DNA of 64,000 nt from Saccoglossus kowalevskii. Taxonomy: Eukaryota > Hemichordata > Enteropneusta > Harrimaniidae. A program made the position numbers and the translations under genes. Positions 1 through 12,600 of this stretch are shown here, one piece after another (position 1 is the stretch's first letter; each line of letters opens with the position of its first letter). The stretch is taken from NCBI RefSeq assembly GCF_000003605.2, contig NW_003140813.1, positions 700,971 to 764,970 on the forward strand, in the 5' to 3' direction. The notes under the pieces were generated by a model, which was not told where the DNA came from, made no database searches, and saw nothing but the letters and a program-made list of their open reading frames with translations.

Positions 1-3000
1 GACAGTTCAATGTGTTCAAAAATTGTCGCGTGGACAAAACCGCATTTAACGGCACGCTGAATATTGCAACATGAAAAATTTACCAAAAAACTGAAACAAG
101 GACAGACAAGAACAATTAAACAGGCATATTATGAAACTGGCAGAAAATGTTGAATACATTTTCAACGATTTCTACGGCGTCTACAAAAAAAGTGTTACGA
201 CTTTAAACAAAATGGCTGATACAGTGACGCGAAAGCAAAACGATAAAATTTACTCTAATAAGCCCCCAAATCGCACACAACCTTCATAAGTACGCACAGT
301 AGTGTCCTAAAAATTCATTTGTTAGTATTTTTTATAATATAATGTATTTTAAATTAGTGGCTTAGGGGTTAGAATTTTCGTCACTTTTTCTTCCGGGACC
401 CAAGCTTACTTTCATGACAACAGTGAAAACGATAAATGATGATTCTCGATTCTGAATGTTATCACAGTCACAAAGAGTACTCATCTGAAATGTACGTGTA
501 GTTCTTCGTAGAGCTTGTGCACTAAACGTGGATATTCTATCGAAAACTAGCTTAAAATTTCAAATTCGCGGAACATCAAGTGATCGACACAAAAGTGAAA
601 CAAAATGGTGGGCCTTGAAATCTCAAGCAATAGAGGGCGTACACAGCGCGACACGCATCCTTGAGGAATTAGGCAGATTCACACCTTTTAACAATAGCGT
701 TTCCTAACCGTCTTTTTTAGTAACCGTGATATGTTGGATCAAAGCTAACAAAGCAGCAACAAAATCCAAAAACATCTAAATTTGAAAAATAACATCACAC
801 ATGCAGCATATGCATCATCAACTAGTAACTTAATTTATTACAGCAGCATTTGAAACAATGAAAATAGAGGACAAAATGCAAAATTACGAAAATACAGTAT
901 TTTCAAAAGCAGAATCACAATTTATCTTATTAATAGCAAAAAGTATGTCAGAGCAATAGAACAATTCAGAACATATAACCATCAACTAGCAATAAAAACA
1001 GGTTACCATACAAAACCCAAAACACCAACTGAACAGAGACTACCCCAGTATATACACATGACAATGATTGTCAATTATATACTGAACACGGGAATAAAAT
1101 ACAGAAAATCAACTAAGATTTTCATAACAAAAAATTAGAAGTAAACATAAATAACAGTTTAAGTACATTATTAAAAAATCAAATATCACAATATTATTTG
1201 ACACTATTTAGCCAGTATTAGCAAACACCCAGTTCAAACTTGAATCAACCATTCTACCGGTATGATGTATTTTGCTTTTGTTTTTAATTTTGCTTGATTG
1301 ATTTTACTTACCAAAAAAAAGAAGAATGGATGAATTTATAATATTTCGTTATGTATTCTGGGCTCTCTCTGGAATTTGCTAGGTAACAGTAAATTTACTA
1401 ATCGAGAAAAAAAAGTATTAGTAAACTTTGTCTGGAAACTGTGGAGCATTTTCCCGCGACCGAGCACAACGGGGAAGAGAGAAGGAGAGGGAGGTGTCCC
1501 CTCTGTCGTCCGCCGAAAACAAGAACAGCATGCTGAAAATGGTGCTTGCTGGTGCAACCTGAGCTCTAATTTTGTGTGTAATTTTATGACATCAAATTAG
1601 GCAGTCTGCTCCACAAAATGTACCATTTATGATGGTACAACAAAATATGCAATGTAGACACCAGAACCTTTATTTGAATAACTCAGTATTAATTAAACAT
1701 ATTCATGATAAGCTCACATTGTTAACAGAGGGGAAAATAGTCATCATTCAAAAGTTCACTTTTTAAGTTCACTGCCTAGAACACAAGTCATCCTGTGAAT
1801 AAATGTTCACGGGAAATTTCTCAGAAAAAACTCTATGCAATCAATATTATTATTATTATATTATTATTAAGTAATCTCCCGTGCTCGCTCATCATGCAAA
1901 CCCGCATGTTGACGTTTATGACGACACAAAATGACTATTTATTTTCATCGAAATTTCTGAATTAAAGTGAAAAAGTAACTAAAGTAACTTTCGGTCTTGT
2001 AACTCGATCTCAATGCTAAGAATGCCCGGTAAGAATGTTACACAAATTATAGTATTTTTCGAATCGATTCGCATTGTCTCACCTTCCATTAGCTGTGGAA
2101 TCATAGCCCTATGTTGCCGACCGCATTATTTGCGTGACAGACACTGGCCGGCCCATGTTCGACATACAACAACAAAAATAAAAACAAGACGTCCTAATGA
2201 AATTGGTAGGGCAAAATTAGATTGTATGTCGCACCAAAGAGCTACGGAACCGCAGCTAACCTTCCATTATTTCTGAAATCGTGCTGTAGTACGATCAACT
2301 TTCTGTTTCTTGGTGCTGTCAGGGTTAGGACACACACGGGTTTCTGGTTCTGAACACGATTTAGCGGTTTCTCCATCTCGTCGAGCAGTTGTCTGCTCTG
2401 TTTTGACGTAGCCTCCATTTTCAATAAATAAACAAATCACGTGTTTTGATAAGGGCGACATGAAACCGTCCCATACTGAGAGTAAAGTCGCGGGGTATCT
2501 TGAAACACATGTCGACTAAACTACGCATGTGCGATGACACCAAAATAACTTTAGAGTGGAAAAATACAGTTCCGTGTTGATCGCGATCACCATGTAGCAA
2601 TTGTTGCAATCTTAGAAGTAACAGGACATTGTTTAACTTTAAAATGGCAATCACTCAAACCATACACGCGTGATGATCACAGTCGAGTCTTGAAAATTAA
2701 ATGAGGGCGATGTGCGAGAGTATTTTGTACAAAATGTGTTCGTAAATCCTACTAATAGACATTTATTTTGTTCGTAAATCTTGTCCAAATTTCGTAATTT
2801 ACGACATTTGCGAGCGATAGCGAAAGCACAGGTTATGTGATCATTTGCTACTAAGCAGTGCATTCGTGTTTTTATTTGAAACTTCTGTTAGAATATACTT
2901 TTCGTTACCAAGAAAATTAAAAAAATAAATGCATATTACATTAAAAATACTGAGCATTTTTTTTATCATGTGGAATTTTTTTTTGATTGACTGTAATTTT

Positions 3001-3743
3001 TCAACATTTCGTAACGCCTATTTTAGAACCAAAATAAGGCCTTTCACTCTTCCCCGACGCCTATTCAAGAGATTGTACGGTGTATTGTTTGTTTTGTGCA
3101 TGTGTTGTGGACAAAAAATGACCACGCCCATTTAGTGATTGCAATATGTACGTAATAGAAACCGCACCCCGAACTTGAGCTTTTGATCCCAATTTTTAAA
3201 TTGATACATTATAATATAAACCGTGGTTTATAATAGGACTTTAACGGTACATTGTTTTATGCCAAGTGAAGATTTGATGATGAATATCTTTAGATTGTGA
3301 AAACAATTTTCCTTTAGAAATTGTGTTAGTTGCATATCCTCAGATTTATCGCATTTAAGGGCTACAAATCACAATGTGTTTAAAATGCATCATCACATCA
3401 CTATGGCAAACTTCCAAGGTCTGCAGCATTCAGGGACACATCAGGGATTTCTTTAAACAAGGGAACAGGGGCACAGTACCCTCATTCTATGGCCATGCAC
3501 CCCTTACCCTGGGGAAGCAGATCCTCTGGCAACAATAAAATTCTGATTGACCAGGGATCACATGCGGCCAGTCTTCAACTGTGACCTGTCTGATAGTAAT
3601 TTTGGGTCCAATAATGCCATACAATGCTCCATTTTAACCTTATCTCCCCCACTTGGTGGCACTGTTGAATTGCAGTGCTCCCTCTTGCAGTTTTTTTCTA
3701 GAAAAACCCTGACATTAGATTAGGTTATACAAGAAATGTTTTG
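1..3743. other. AT-rich intergenic sequence, no gene recognised
   Basis: I see no coding exon, RNA gene or clear element here. Short open frames exist on both strands but have no family resemblance. The missing downstream exon of the ZNF706-like gene would be expected on the minus strand to the left of 3804. I searched by eye for a frame encoding the family's H-x-H zinc ligands and acidic proline-rich tail and did not find one. Confidence 0.5.
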
Positions 3744-3809
3744 TTAAAATACAAAAAAATGAAATGAGAGATGTAATAGTGTACTAGTATTTCTAATCCT
3801 CATACCCAC

Positions 3810-3944
3810 CTTACAAACTGTACATTGATATATAAGCTTTTTTGCAGCAGCTACTTTTTGATCTGCAGCTTTTCCTTTCATCATCTTTTTCTTCTTCTCT
3901 TGAGCTTTCTGTTGTGACTGAATTTTTTGCTGCCCTCTCGCCAT
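3810..3944 (-). CDS. ZNF706: ZNF706-like protein, first coding exon (partial gene)
   Basis: This 45-codon exon starts MARGQQKIQSQQKAQEKKKK and ends LIYQCTVCK. That is the family signature: a lysine/glutamine-rich basic N-terminus followed by the first two cysteines of a single C2H2 finger. Vertebrate ZNF706 is 76 aa, so about 30 residues, including the two zinc-binding histidines and the acidic tail, must lie in another exon. The exon ends in phase 0 at a good donor: AAG at 3810-3812 is followed by GTGGGT, reading to 3804. On its 5' side, sequence around 3955-3975 can serve as an acceptor, so at least one untranslated exon probably lies further right. The 4F5/SERF-like basic N-terminus and small finger suggest a nuclear or nucleic-acid role. 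The precise function is poorly known. Confidence 0.85.
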
Positions 3945-4655
3945 GATGCACTTTCAAAACACTGCTTGTGAAAATGAAACACAAAAAAGCTGTCATTAGC
4001 ATACATCCTGAAATCCCTTGATAGTATTCACCACACCCTTGCAAATAGCATTCTTCTAACTTTCGAATGCTAGATCAAACCTCAGAAATAACCCTGAATT
4101 AGATGACAAGTGAAAATGAAACTGGTATCTGCCCATCAGTTGCCTATGTATTTTGTTTCTGACAAATCTGTTTTTTTTCGCCCAAGTTGTCAAGTCTTTC
4201 ATCTCAGTTGACATAACTGTTTGCCAGTTTTGTCATTTTGCTCTACGGTTGAACAGGCTTTAAACGGTAATGAATAATGACAGTTCATCTTATGTTGAGG
4301 TAATAAAGTATACAAAAGTAGAATACAAGACAATAAAGACAACTAATCTATAAAAGAGTACGGTAACTATGTTTTGTAAATGAAGTTTTTAAATAATGAA
4401 CTACCTGTCTAACCATGTGTATGTCTTGAGTGTTCATTATTGGAATAAACTTGTTTGTCTTAGAAAAGTATTGAAATATTTTAAGTCTAGCATTTGTTTC
4501 TAGAAATAGCTATACATTTTTTTTCACGTTCATTGTTGTAATTGTCAAAGGGTGTAATAAAATGAATTTCATCTTCTACAACATAGTACTTTTTGCAGAG
4601 TCCATACTCCTTAGATACCAGTGTTCTCCCCAAAGTGTTTTACTTAGTACGGGTA

Positions 4656-4868
4656 TACTGTAAAATACTTTATTTTAGCTTGAATTAATTTTCGCTGAAA
4701 AGACTTTTTGGGTGTTTTGTATGGAATTTTATTTTCACTGATTTTTGATGAGTTGAATGTGAAACATAAAAGAAAAAGTATATTGGCTGGATTTTATTTT
4801 CACTGAATTATTCATTCAGCAAAAATAGCGAAAATTAATTCCAAGCGAAAATAAAATATTTTACAGTA
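4656..4868 (+). mobile_element. TA-flanked MITE, family A copy 1
   Basis: A 213-bp nonautonomous element with imperfect terminal inverted repeats. It starts TACTGTAAAATACTTTATTT and ends with the matching ATTTTACAGTA. The interior is two facing half-palindromes built of TTCGCTG/CAGCGAA blocks. The TA at each tip fits a Tc1/mariner-type target duplication. It closely resembles the copies at 5496, 53728 and 62021. Confidence 0.85.
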
Positions 4869-5495
4869 GCGGGGCCACTACTCTACTACTCTGAGAGCTT
4901 GCCTGCAACGCTGATGGGTTGACCAGAACGCTGAAGAAATCCCACCTCTTCTGATCTAATATTTTAAGTTTTATTGTAAATTTGGTATACACATTTACTA
5001 TTTCCGGTTTTCAATAATTAACACGTTTTAACAGAATTGGCACTTGCTGGCAGATAAAACCATAGATATGAATTGTATATAATTGTAACCAATCAACAAT
5101 GAATATTATATAATAATATATTTTTGACAAAATATTTCATTTTAATTAACTAATGTGTTTCACTGTATACAGTAAATTTTGTTTATTTAAAAATATACAA
5201 CTGTACATTATGCTAATTGTATGCAAATTAATATCACCAGTAAACGATTTTCTGGAGAGAACACTGTTTTACCTCAATTGTGGTGGTCTAGTTCAATTTT
5301 TTGTTTATGGCTACTGAGTCTGAGCTCTGACATCATTTTAATATCATTTCTGTTATTGAGACTTTTCAAATATGGTGCTTGACTAATATCATTTTTTTAG
5401 TAGGCTGTATGTTCTCTATTTTGAGTCTGTTCTATTAATGTCTTGTAGCCAAGAGTAGCGTGTCCTAACTTTATTGTAAAATGTTTGTTTTGATA

Positions 5496-5707
5496 TACTG
5501 TGAAATACTTTATTTTCGCTGGAATTTATTTTCGCTGAAAAGACTTTTTGGGTGTTTTGTATAGAATTTATTTTCACTGATTTTTGATGGGTTTAATGTA
5601 AAATATAGGAAAAAAGGTATATTCGCTGGATTTTATTTTCACTGAATCATTCCTTCAGCGAAAATAGCGAAAATTAATTCCAAGCGAAAATAAAGTATTC
5701 TACAGTA
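5496..5707 (+). mobile_element. TA-flanked MITE, family A copy 2
   Basis: A second copy of the TACTGT...ACAGTA element, in the same orientation as the one 630 bp to the left and sharing its whole interior. Its right tip abuts the 3' end of the LINE fragment. The two copies differ at scattered sites, so they look like separate insertions and not a recent tandem duplication. Confidence 0.85.
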
Positions 5708-6506
5708 GTCTTAACATCAAACTCATACAAGTCTTGTATTTTGTTGAGTCTAACCATGATCCCTTGTAACAGTGATGTTCAAGTGCATGTGTAGCTGGTT
5801 GAGACATTATTTTTAATATTTTTGAATAATTAATTGCTTGATATTGGGCTTTAATGATCAATTTTAGTCTCCCAGTTTCCAGTCTGCAGCCAGTAGTACT
5901 TGTTCTATCATTTATATTTAATAGATGTCTGCAGAATTGTATGTGATATTTTTCTGTATCAGATTTTTCCCAATTGTTAATATTGGTAGTAATTCCCCAC
6001 ATCTCGGACGCATACACAAGAATGGGTAACTGTATTGATTCGAAGAATTTTGATTTTAATGTTACTGTTGTAGATATGGATATTACGCATTCAGCCTTTA
6101 TTGCTTTGTCTGCGAGTCGTTCCATGCTCGTCATTAGCGATCCATTGGTGTTGAATGTTGTACCCAAGTAATTAGCAGCCGGCACTCAAATCAGGCTGGG
6201 GAGAACCCTTTCAGGGATATTTCTGTATGCAAATGAGATGCTAATGAGGAGCCTCGTTTTAAAATACACAAAAATAAAGTTGCCTTAGAGTTTAAAACCC
6301 ATTTTTTCTCAGACTCTTAAAAAAATATTTCATGTTAGGAAACATAAATTTAATATTGATGTACCGATAAATGATTTTGGGAGAGAAAGTAGCAGGCATT
6401 TTACAGGCATTTAAACTCCATTGTCAGTTTGAAAAAGTAGTGTCAGCTTGTTCCCTAGATTTACAAGAAATATGTTTGAGCACATGTTTCTAACGATGTT
6501 ATAAAC

Positions 6507-7130
6507 GGGGGATGGTCGATTCGTCCCAAATCACATTCGTCCCAAGTTGATTCGTCCCAAGGTCGATTCGTCTCAAGTCGATTCGTCCCACAAGTTGATT
6601 CGTCCCAAAGTCGATTCGTCCCACAAGTCGATTCGTCAGATTTTAAGGTTAGCCCACTACTAACTCGCCAAATGAGCACAAAAAATCCAAACAACGAACG
6701 TGGAGTTATTAGTTAATATCAAATACAAATACACCGTACACGCAACATGGAGTTATTAGTTAATAAATACAAATACACCGTACACGCAACGTAGAGTTAT
6801 TAGTTAATAAATAAATACAAATACACCGTACACGCAACGTGGAGTTATTAGTTAATATTAAATACAAAGACACCGTACACGCAACGTGGAGTTATTAGTT
6901 AATATTAAATACAAAGACACCGTACACGCAACGTGGAGTTATTAGTTAGCGTGCCAGTAACAGTTGACATCGAAATTGACCCTGCTCAAGATCGTAATGC
7001 TGACCACAAATTAAAAAAAAATGGACGAATGTGAATTGGGACGAATAGACTTGTGGGACGAATGTGAATTGGGACGAATTGACTTGTGGGACGAATGTGT
7101 TGGGACGAATGTGAATTGGGACGAATTGAC
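6507..7130. mobile_element. Nonautonomous DNA element with satellite-like inverted ends, inserted in the LINE
   Basis: Both ends are arrays of an 11-16 bp GATTCGTCCCA-type motif: direct at 6515-6636 and reverse-complement at 7022-7130. The middle (about 6690-6945) is an array of roughly 60-75 bp units containing CGTGGAGTTATTAGTTAATA. The element is bracketed by the direct repeat TGTTATAAAC at 6497-6506 and 7131-7140. That sequence occurs once in the reconstructed LINE reading frame, so it is a 10-bp target duplication. A 9-10 bp duplication with repetitive termini is known from Mutator-like elements. Assignment to that superfamily is inference, as no transposase is present. Confidence 0.75.
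6690..6945 (+). repeat. Tandem array of ~60-75 bp units inside the inserted element
   Basis: Four to five units carry ACACCGTACACGCAACGTGG followed by AGTTATTAGTTAATA and an A-rich spacer whose length varies by a few bases. The last units are nearly identical, which points to recent slippage or unequal exchange. Confidence 0.8.
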
Positions 7131-7275
7131 TGTTATAAACTGGTCCATTGATATTGTTGAGTTGTAGTTTGTACAGTAGACATGTCCTCCATACTGCGTC
7201 AAAATACTTTTTTAGGTCAATAAAACAGCAATACAAGTTGTTATTCAACGCCAGGTACTTTTTGATCATTGTGTG

Positions 7276-8900
7276 TCAGAATGTGGTCAGTGGTTCTGCG
7301 ACTATTCGTGAAGCTAGATGCGCTAAGCTGATTGTTGTGAATTATATTGTTATCTTCCAGGTAGTCTTAGAATGTATTTATTTCGTTTTTATTTGTTTTT
7401 ATTATTGTGGTGTTTTTGGTTTTTGTATTTTTGCTATGTAACCATTTTAATTTCTCTGGGGAATTGTATATGTCTGATAAACTATACTGATGTAAGTAAA
7501 TTGTTTAGTCTCCATGATTCTATTGACGTTGACTTCGGAAGTTCCCATCGGAGCCAGCACACAGGCGGTCGTCGATCAACATATGTGACAAAAACGTCAC
7601 ATGTCATTCATGACGCCGCAACTAGCTGAACAGCCGAGCCTAATCAACCCCTCGAAATTTACATCAATTAAAAAGATACGAAAACGTATACGTACCTTAT
7701 GACAGGAAGTCCAGAAACAAAAAAATAGCAAGTTCCCTGCTCCTAAATACACGCAAACAAGATACTGTCGTTTCTCCGGAAGTAACTATTACCTTACACC
7801 TTGAAATTTGAAGTATCCCAGCTTACATCGCGATTAGTACACCGGGGGCGTGTTTAAAATTAAAATAGCTCAAATTTATGAATGTATGTTTCTCGATTTA
7901 TTATTATTTTCAAAAACAAATTCGTATATATTTAGCATATTCATATTTTACACGTGATATATAGAAATAATTGTAATCATAAACGACTTTTATGCATAAA
8001 CTGCTTTATAAAATAACTTTAAGAAGAGTATAGGGTAATTCCCCCCGTACACAGAGTATTATTTCCACGACCAGACGCTCAGATGTACCACGACAGACGT
8101 ATTTCGTGTTATCGTTGGATTCCATGATGTATATCTCCGTCTCTCCCCGAAACTGTTTTGAGCGGAGACAGTAAAAATAGTCGACCACATCATCGAGACA
8201 TGGGGTAATCTCGTTAACAAGTTCAACTCTCGCGTGGTTTACGTCATTCAATATGTCTGCGCCCATGTGAGCATGCTGTTTGAAAACATTGAATACTGCT
8301 ACATTGATCGACGATGACAAAGTAATGCGATTCTGTTTTATGATTATGCGAGGGTTGTAACGTTGTCTACTCTCAATTATGTGTGATTATCATAATCACC
8401 AGTAATGATAAGTGTGTTTACGCACAACTTGATCCTGGTTAAAGCGCGGCTCCGCAATCCCAGGGATTGTACCAGTGCGTCATGGGAAATGTAATTTGCA
8501 TGGTCCGCCCAGTTCTTCTTCTTATTTAGTTCCGTGCTTGCACAAAACAGTGTATCGTCATAAATAATTGTGGTTTATTTGAATGACCTACACAATGTAT
8601 AGTATCGCACAGTACAACGTTTAATGATGTTATGCAACATGAACAAATTTTAAAAAACAAAAAAAAACTTTGTAATACGGCTGTGTGGCACAGGCATACC
8701 CAGTTGCCCGACGCCAAATATACACGAATATATGTGTGCCTCACACTTACAAAACACGGACACGCATACCTTTTTTTACACTATGTTAACAATCAACAAT
8801 CATTTCATTGTGGGGATATATTTCAGGGAACATAACAGCAGGATCTTGCAATTTATTTATTTTGAGACACATTTGTACTTTTTAAATTGTCGAGAATGTC
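7276..8900. other. Intergenic sequence between LINE remnant and RCC1L
   Basis: No gene is recognised. It contains a CpG-bearing stretch at about 7520-7630, the candidate untranslated exon at 7697-7790, a minus-strand open frame at about 8006-8290 (discussed as a finding), and a GC-richer block at 8440-8500. The last could be a promoter, but nothing decisive marks it. Confidence 0.4.
7697..7790 (-). other. Candidate 5' untranslated exon and promoter of the ZNF706-like gene
   Basis: On the minus strand a strong donor (AAG then GTACGT) lies at 7691-7699. It is preceded by CpG-containing sequence with two GGAAGT/CTTCCGG ETS-type motifs, at about 7710 and 7780. It has the right strand and order to supply the untranslated first exon that the 3944 start codon seems to need, through a 3.7-kb intron. 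This is inference from motifs only. The right-hand boundary is arbitrary. Confidence 0.25.
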
Positions 8901-8911
8901 ATATATTAAAT

Positions 8912-8940
8912 CACAGTCCCTCTATCATAGAGGGACTGTG
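8912..8940. mobile_element. Mini-palindrome of two transposon ends, with 7-bp target duplication
   Basis: CACAGTCCCTCTATC is followed, with no spacer of note, by its reverse complement, giving a 29-bp palindrome. ATTAAAT lies immediately on each side (8905-8911 and 8941-8947). The tip sequence matches the ends of the 767-bp element at 51974-52740, which also has a 7-bp duplication. Confidence 0.75.
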
Positions 8941-9698
8941 ATTAAATTTCAGAAGCATTCTTGACATTGTCGAGAAGGTATTTGTTGACGAGCCCCTCGA
9001 ACGAATCCCGCTATTATCATGTTATCATGACCAACCAGGCCTGTCACATCCGCCAATAATCCGCCAACGATGCCCCTGAAGTGACTGGACAAACACCTCA
9101 CAGTATATCATTTCTTTTTAGCTCCATGATATCACTAATGACTTATATCATCAACTCCGTGATTACATAAACATACCCAGAGATTGAACAAACAACTCTG
9201 GATTAACACCTTGCATTTGCATAAACCCATGACTGACAGTCATTTTGAGCAGTCAAAACAACTGTCTGAATCATGCTTTCCCATCGCTTTTATGAGAAAA
9301 TCACACTGACATTGCTCTGAACTTGTAAATTAACATCAAAATTGTATCATGGATATATTAATGTTTGTGTGCGACATGAAAATAATGCACCACAGGCGTT
9401 AATGTTTTACACTTGACCTTATTATTTTGACCTTAACACTGATCGGTGGAATATTTAAATGACTCATTGCATCACGCAATCATTGCATCACGCACTGAAC
9501 CCAGACCAGAGACAGTCATCACCGACGTTGCGAGAGGGCATCTACAAGGGTCACAAGTCCCTTTTTTGTTTCGTTGTGCCCCGGCTTTCGCCATTTACAA
9601 AAGTATTCTTACCAACATTAGCCTTTTGCTGAGTAAAATCTTTGCATTCTAGTAATTGATGTGCTCTTTTGTAGGTGTGTCTGTTTACACCCAGGAGA

Positions 9699-12600
9699 AT
9701 GAATTCAGCAGTTTGGAGACGGAACCTGGAGATTGTATCAAATATAACAAGATGGCACATGCTAAACAGTGGAACCCACGTTAGGAATGCTGTCTCTTGG
9801 TTGAGACACTCCCATATTGACACTAAAAATGAACATGCAAAACTCAAGATCTCTGATGGAAATTTTCCATTGATCCAAAAGCATTTACAGAATTATGTGA
9901 CTCGTAATGGAGACTTATTTTGTAGAAACTCTGGCTGCCACTTTCATTCATTTACCTCATCAACTCTCTTACATTTACAACATAACAATACTGTATTCAG
10001 TAAAAGACATAGACGAAAGAAAAATATCTATGAGATGAAACCCAAGCAGACAAAAGATGATGTGGAAAATATGGATGTCTTCCAGTATGTTGGAGAAAGA
10101 AGTAAACCAGCACGTAGACTTTATGTGTGGGGCTATGCACATACAGGTGCACTTGGGATTCCAACCTTTGTGAAGGTGAAAGGAACTGGTAAACAACCTA
10201 GAAAATACCAAGTGACACCTTACAGGTTGGACTTAAATGACAGAGTGAGTAAATAAGTTTTACCTAAGTGCCAGTTTATATAGAATTAAAATTGGAATGT
10301 TTTAAATTTAACTAAATGTACCGGTATATTACTGTAAAAGGGGTAATTATTCACTGGGTTTTAATTTAGCTTATTTCGCTGACTGGAAAAATGCGCTAAA
10401 TTAAAACACAGTGAATATGTAAAATTTAGCGTAGAACACATTATCTAAATGACGAAACCGTGAATTTAAAACTCACTGAATATGCCTGAAATGGTAAATC
10501 AGTGAAATTTAAACCCAGTGAAAATTAGTCATTTTACAGTACTTACTGGTGTTAATTCCATGGCTGGAATTACTGGTTGTGATAACTTGTTACATGCGTC
10601 CTACTTGCCATTCACAAGGGATGCAGGGAACCAGCAGTTTTTATTTAACATATTGCCTGTATTTTACTCTTCATTTTGGCTGTCCATGGAGGTTTTCATC
10701 AGGCAGTGTGTTTAAGTGATTGATTTTGTGAATTGCTATATATTTACTGACTATTACACAGTCATGCACATGTACATGTACAGAAGTTCATTTTGTTTTG
10801 CAAGTCAGATTCAAAATGGCTAACTGGTGGCCATTTTTTAACAAAGTCAAATGCTACGAATAATATTCCTCTGTATACTAAAATACTTTAGTATCATGAG
10901 TGTGTGTGTAATTGACTGACAATATATTGATTATTTCTTATTTTTAACAGATTTCTAAAGTAGCATGTGGTTGTGGATTCACATTGTTCTCAAGTCGTCA
11001 AACTAACAGTAGAAAAGTCTGGGGTACTGGTATGAACACCGACTCACAACTTGGACTGCAGACGATTTCCGGCACAGCAGGTAACCATTCATTCTGACCC
11101 ATTTCTGTATTAGTTTATTGTTTAAAGGCTGATGGTCGTCATGTAAACAAACAGCGTATTTTACACACGATGAGTCCCATATATCAAGTCGCGGCATGGC
11201 ACCGCTGCCCTTTAATGTGTTATTTCGGGTGGATTTTTGGGGGAGTAGCATTGATCAATGTTAAGATTATACTGGTACGATACATAATAACTATATGGAA
11301 TTTGTTTCTGTAATCAGATCCAATGTGATTAATCAGTGGCCATTTTATGATGTAATTGGAGTAATTGGTGGTCAGCCTTGTCTTCTAATTTAGAAAACAT
11401 CATAGAGAAATAACCAAATATATAAAAATGTTGTTTAGTTTAGTGTTCAAAACCTGTGCTCCAGTTATATGAAATTATAATATGAAATGTCTGATGGATT
11501 CAACCCTTCCCCAATAAAACGCCAAGGGTTTGACCCTACTAATAGAAAGCATTTTTGACTTCATTAAAGATAACACGCCATTTCTTAAAACATCCTTTTT
11601 TTATTTGTTTTCATATTATTTTCCAGGAAGGGTTTTGGATTATGTAATTCAACCTGCTACGATTGATTTGCCGCTTTACAAACCTCTGAGTACGCGAGTG
11701 GTGCAGGTGGCGTGTGGAAGAGCACACTCTATAATTCTCACAGATCAAGAAGGGGGTAAGCTAAGCACCTTCAATGTATTCTCTGCCCAAAAAATTATCT
11801 GGATATTTGTGAATGTATTTTTGGTATTTCCTGAATAGTTTATGCAGCAAACTACAAATTCTTTAGCTGTGCCACTTAAGTTCAATAAACAATGTTGCAT
11901 TCCCACTTTGTACGATCTGCAGAAAACTTCACCGCAAGCATCATGAAGGGCTTGCAATTTTGCACAGTTCACAAAAAATATTATCCAAGAGAATCCGGAA
12001 ACCAAAATTATAACATGATTACACACATTATGACCACTAACAGAGGCTAGTTTCAGTGCTGCAAGAGTTTGTCAAGTGCTCCCTTCCCCTGGGTTCTGTA
12101 TGTGATACAAAGTGGGAATACAACTCTTTCAATATCATATTTTTCCCCTCCAACACTGGGAAAATGACCAATGGCGACTTGGCATAAACTTTTCCAATCT
12201 TGTTCAATTTTTTATTACAGTTTTTTCAATTGGTAACAATTCATACGGTCAATGTGGAAGACCAGTGATAGAGAATGAGAAATATCAAGCCAATCCTACT
12301 ATGCACAGAATAAAACAACTGGGAAATAGTGTAGTGCAGGTGAGCTCGCAGCTATAGTGTGTAGTGCAGGTGAGCTCACGGTTATAGTGTGTAGTACAGG
12401 TGAGCTCACGATTATAGTGTGTAGTGCAGGTGTGCTGACAGCTATAGTGTGTAGTGCAGGTGAGCTCACGGTTATAGTGTGTAGTGCAGGTGAGCTCACG
12501 GTTATAGTGTGTAGTGCAGGTGAGCTGACAGCTATAGTGTGTAGCGCAGGTGAGCTCACGGTTATAGTGTGTAGTGCAGGTGAGCTCACGTTTATAGTGT

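Larger units (their letters stand above)
5708..7275 (-). mobile_element. Degenerate LINE (non-LTR retrotransposon) reverse-transcriptase remnant
   Basis: The right part (7270 to 7131, minus) encodes CCFIDLKKYFDAVWRTCLLY, the palm motif of non-LTR reverse transcriptases (F-x-D-L-x-K-A-F-D). It is followed by NNINGPVYN. The frame resumes left of an inserted element at 6496 as IVRNM...LGNKL...FQTDNGV, where a stop falls at the position of the family's RQGDPLSP-type block. From 6185 to 5703 a 160-codon frame has ANYLGTTFNTNGSL and QLPILVYASEMWG, the typical post-palm region of CR1/L2/RTE-like elements. The YADD box is not readable, so the middle is decayed. No 5' end, endonuclease domain or poly-A tail was identified. 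It is an inactive fragment. Confidence 0.8.

Noticed and set aside
9675-9698. Upstream start of RCC1L at a GTG codon (MCLFTPRR extension)
   Set aside because: It is not an ATG, and a plausible splice acceptor ends at 9674. The first ATG at 9699 gives a good mitochondrial-type N-terminus.
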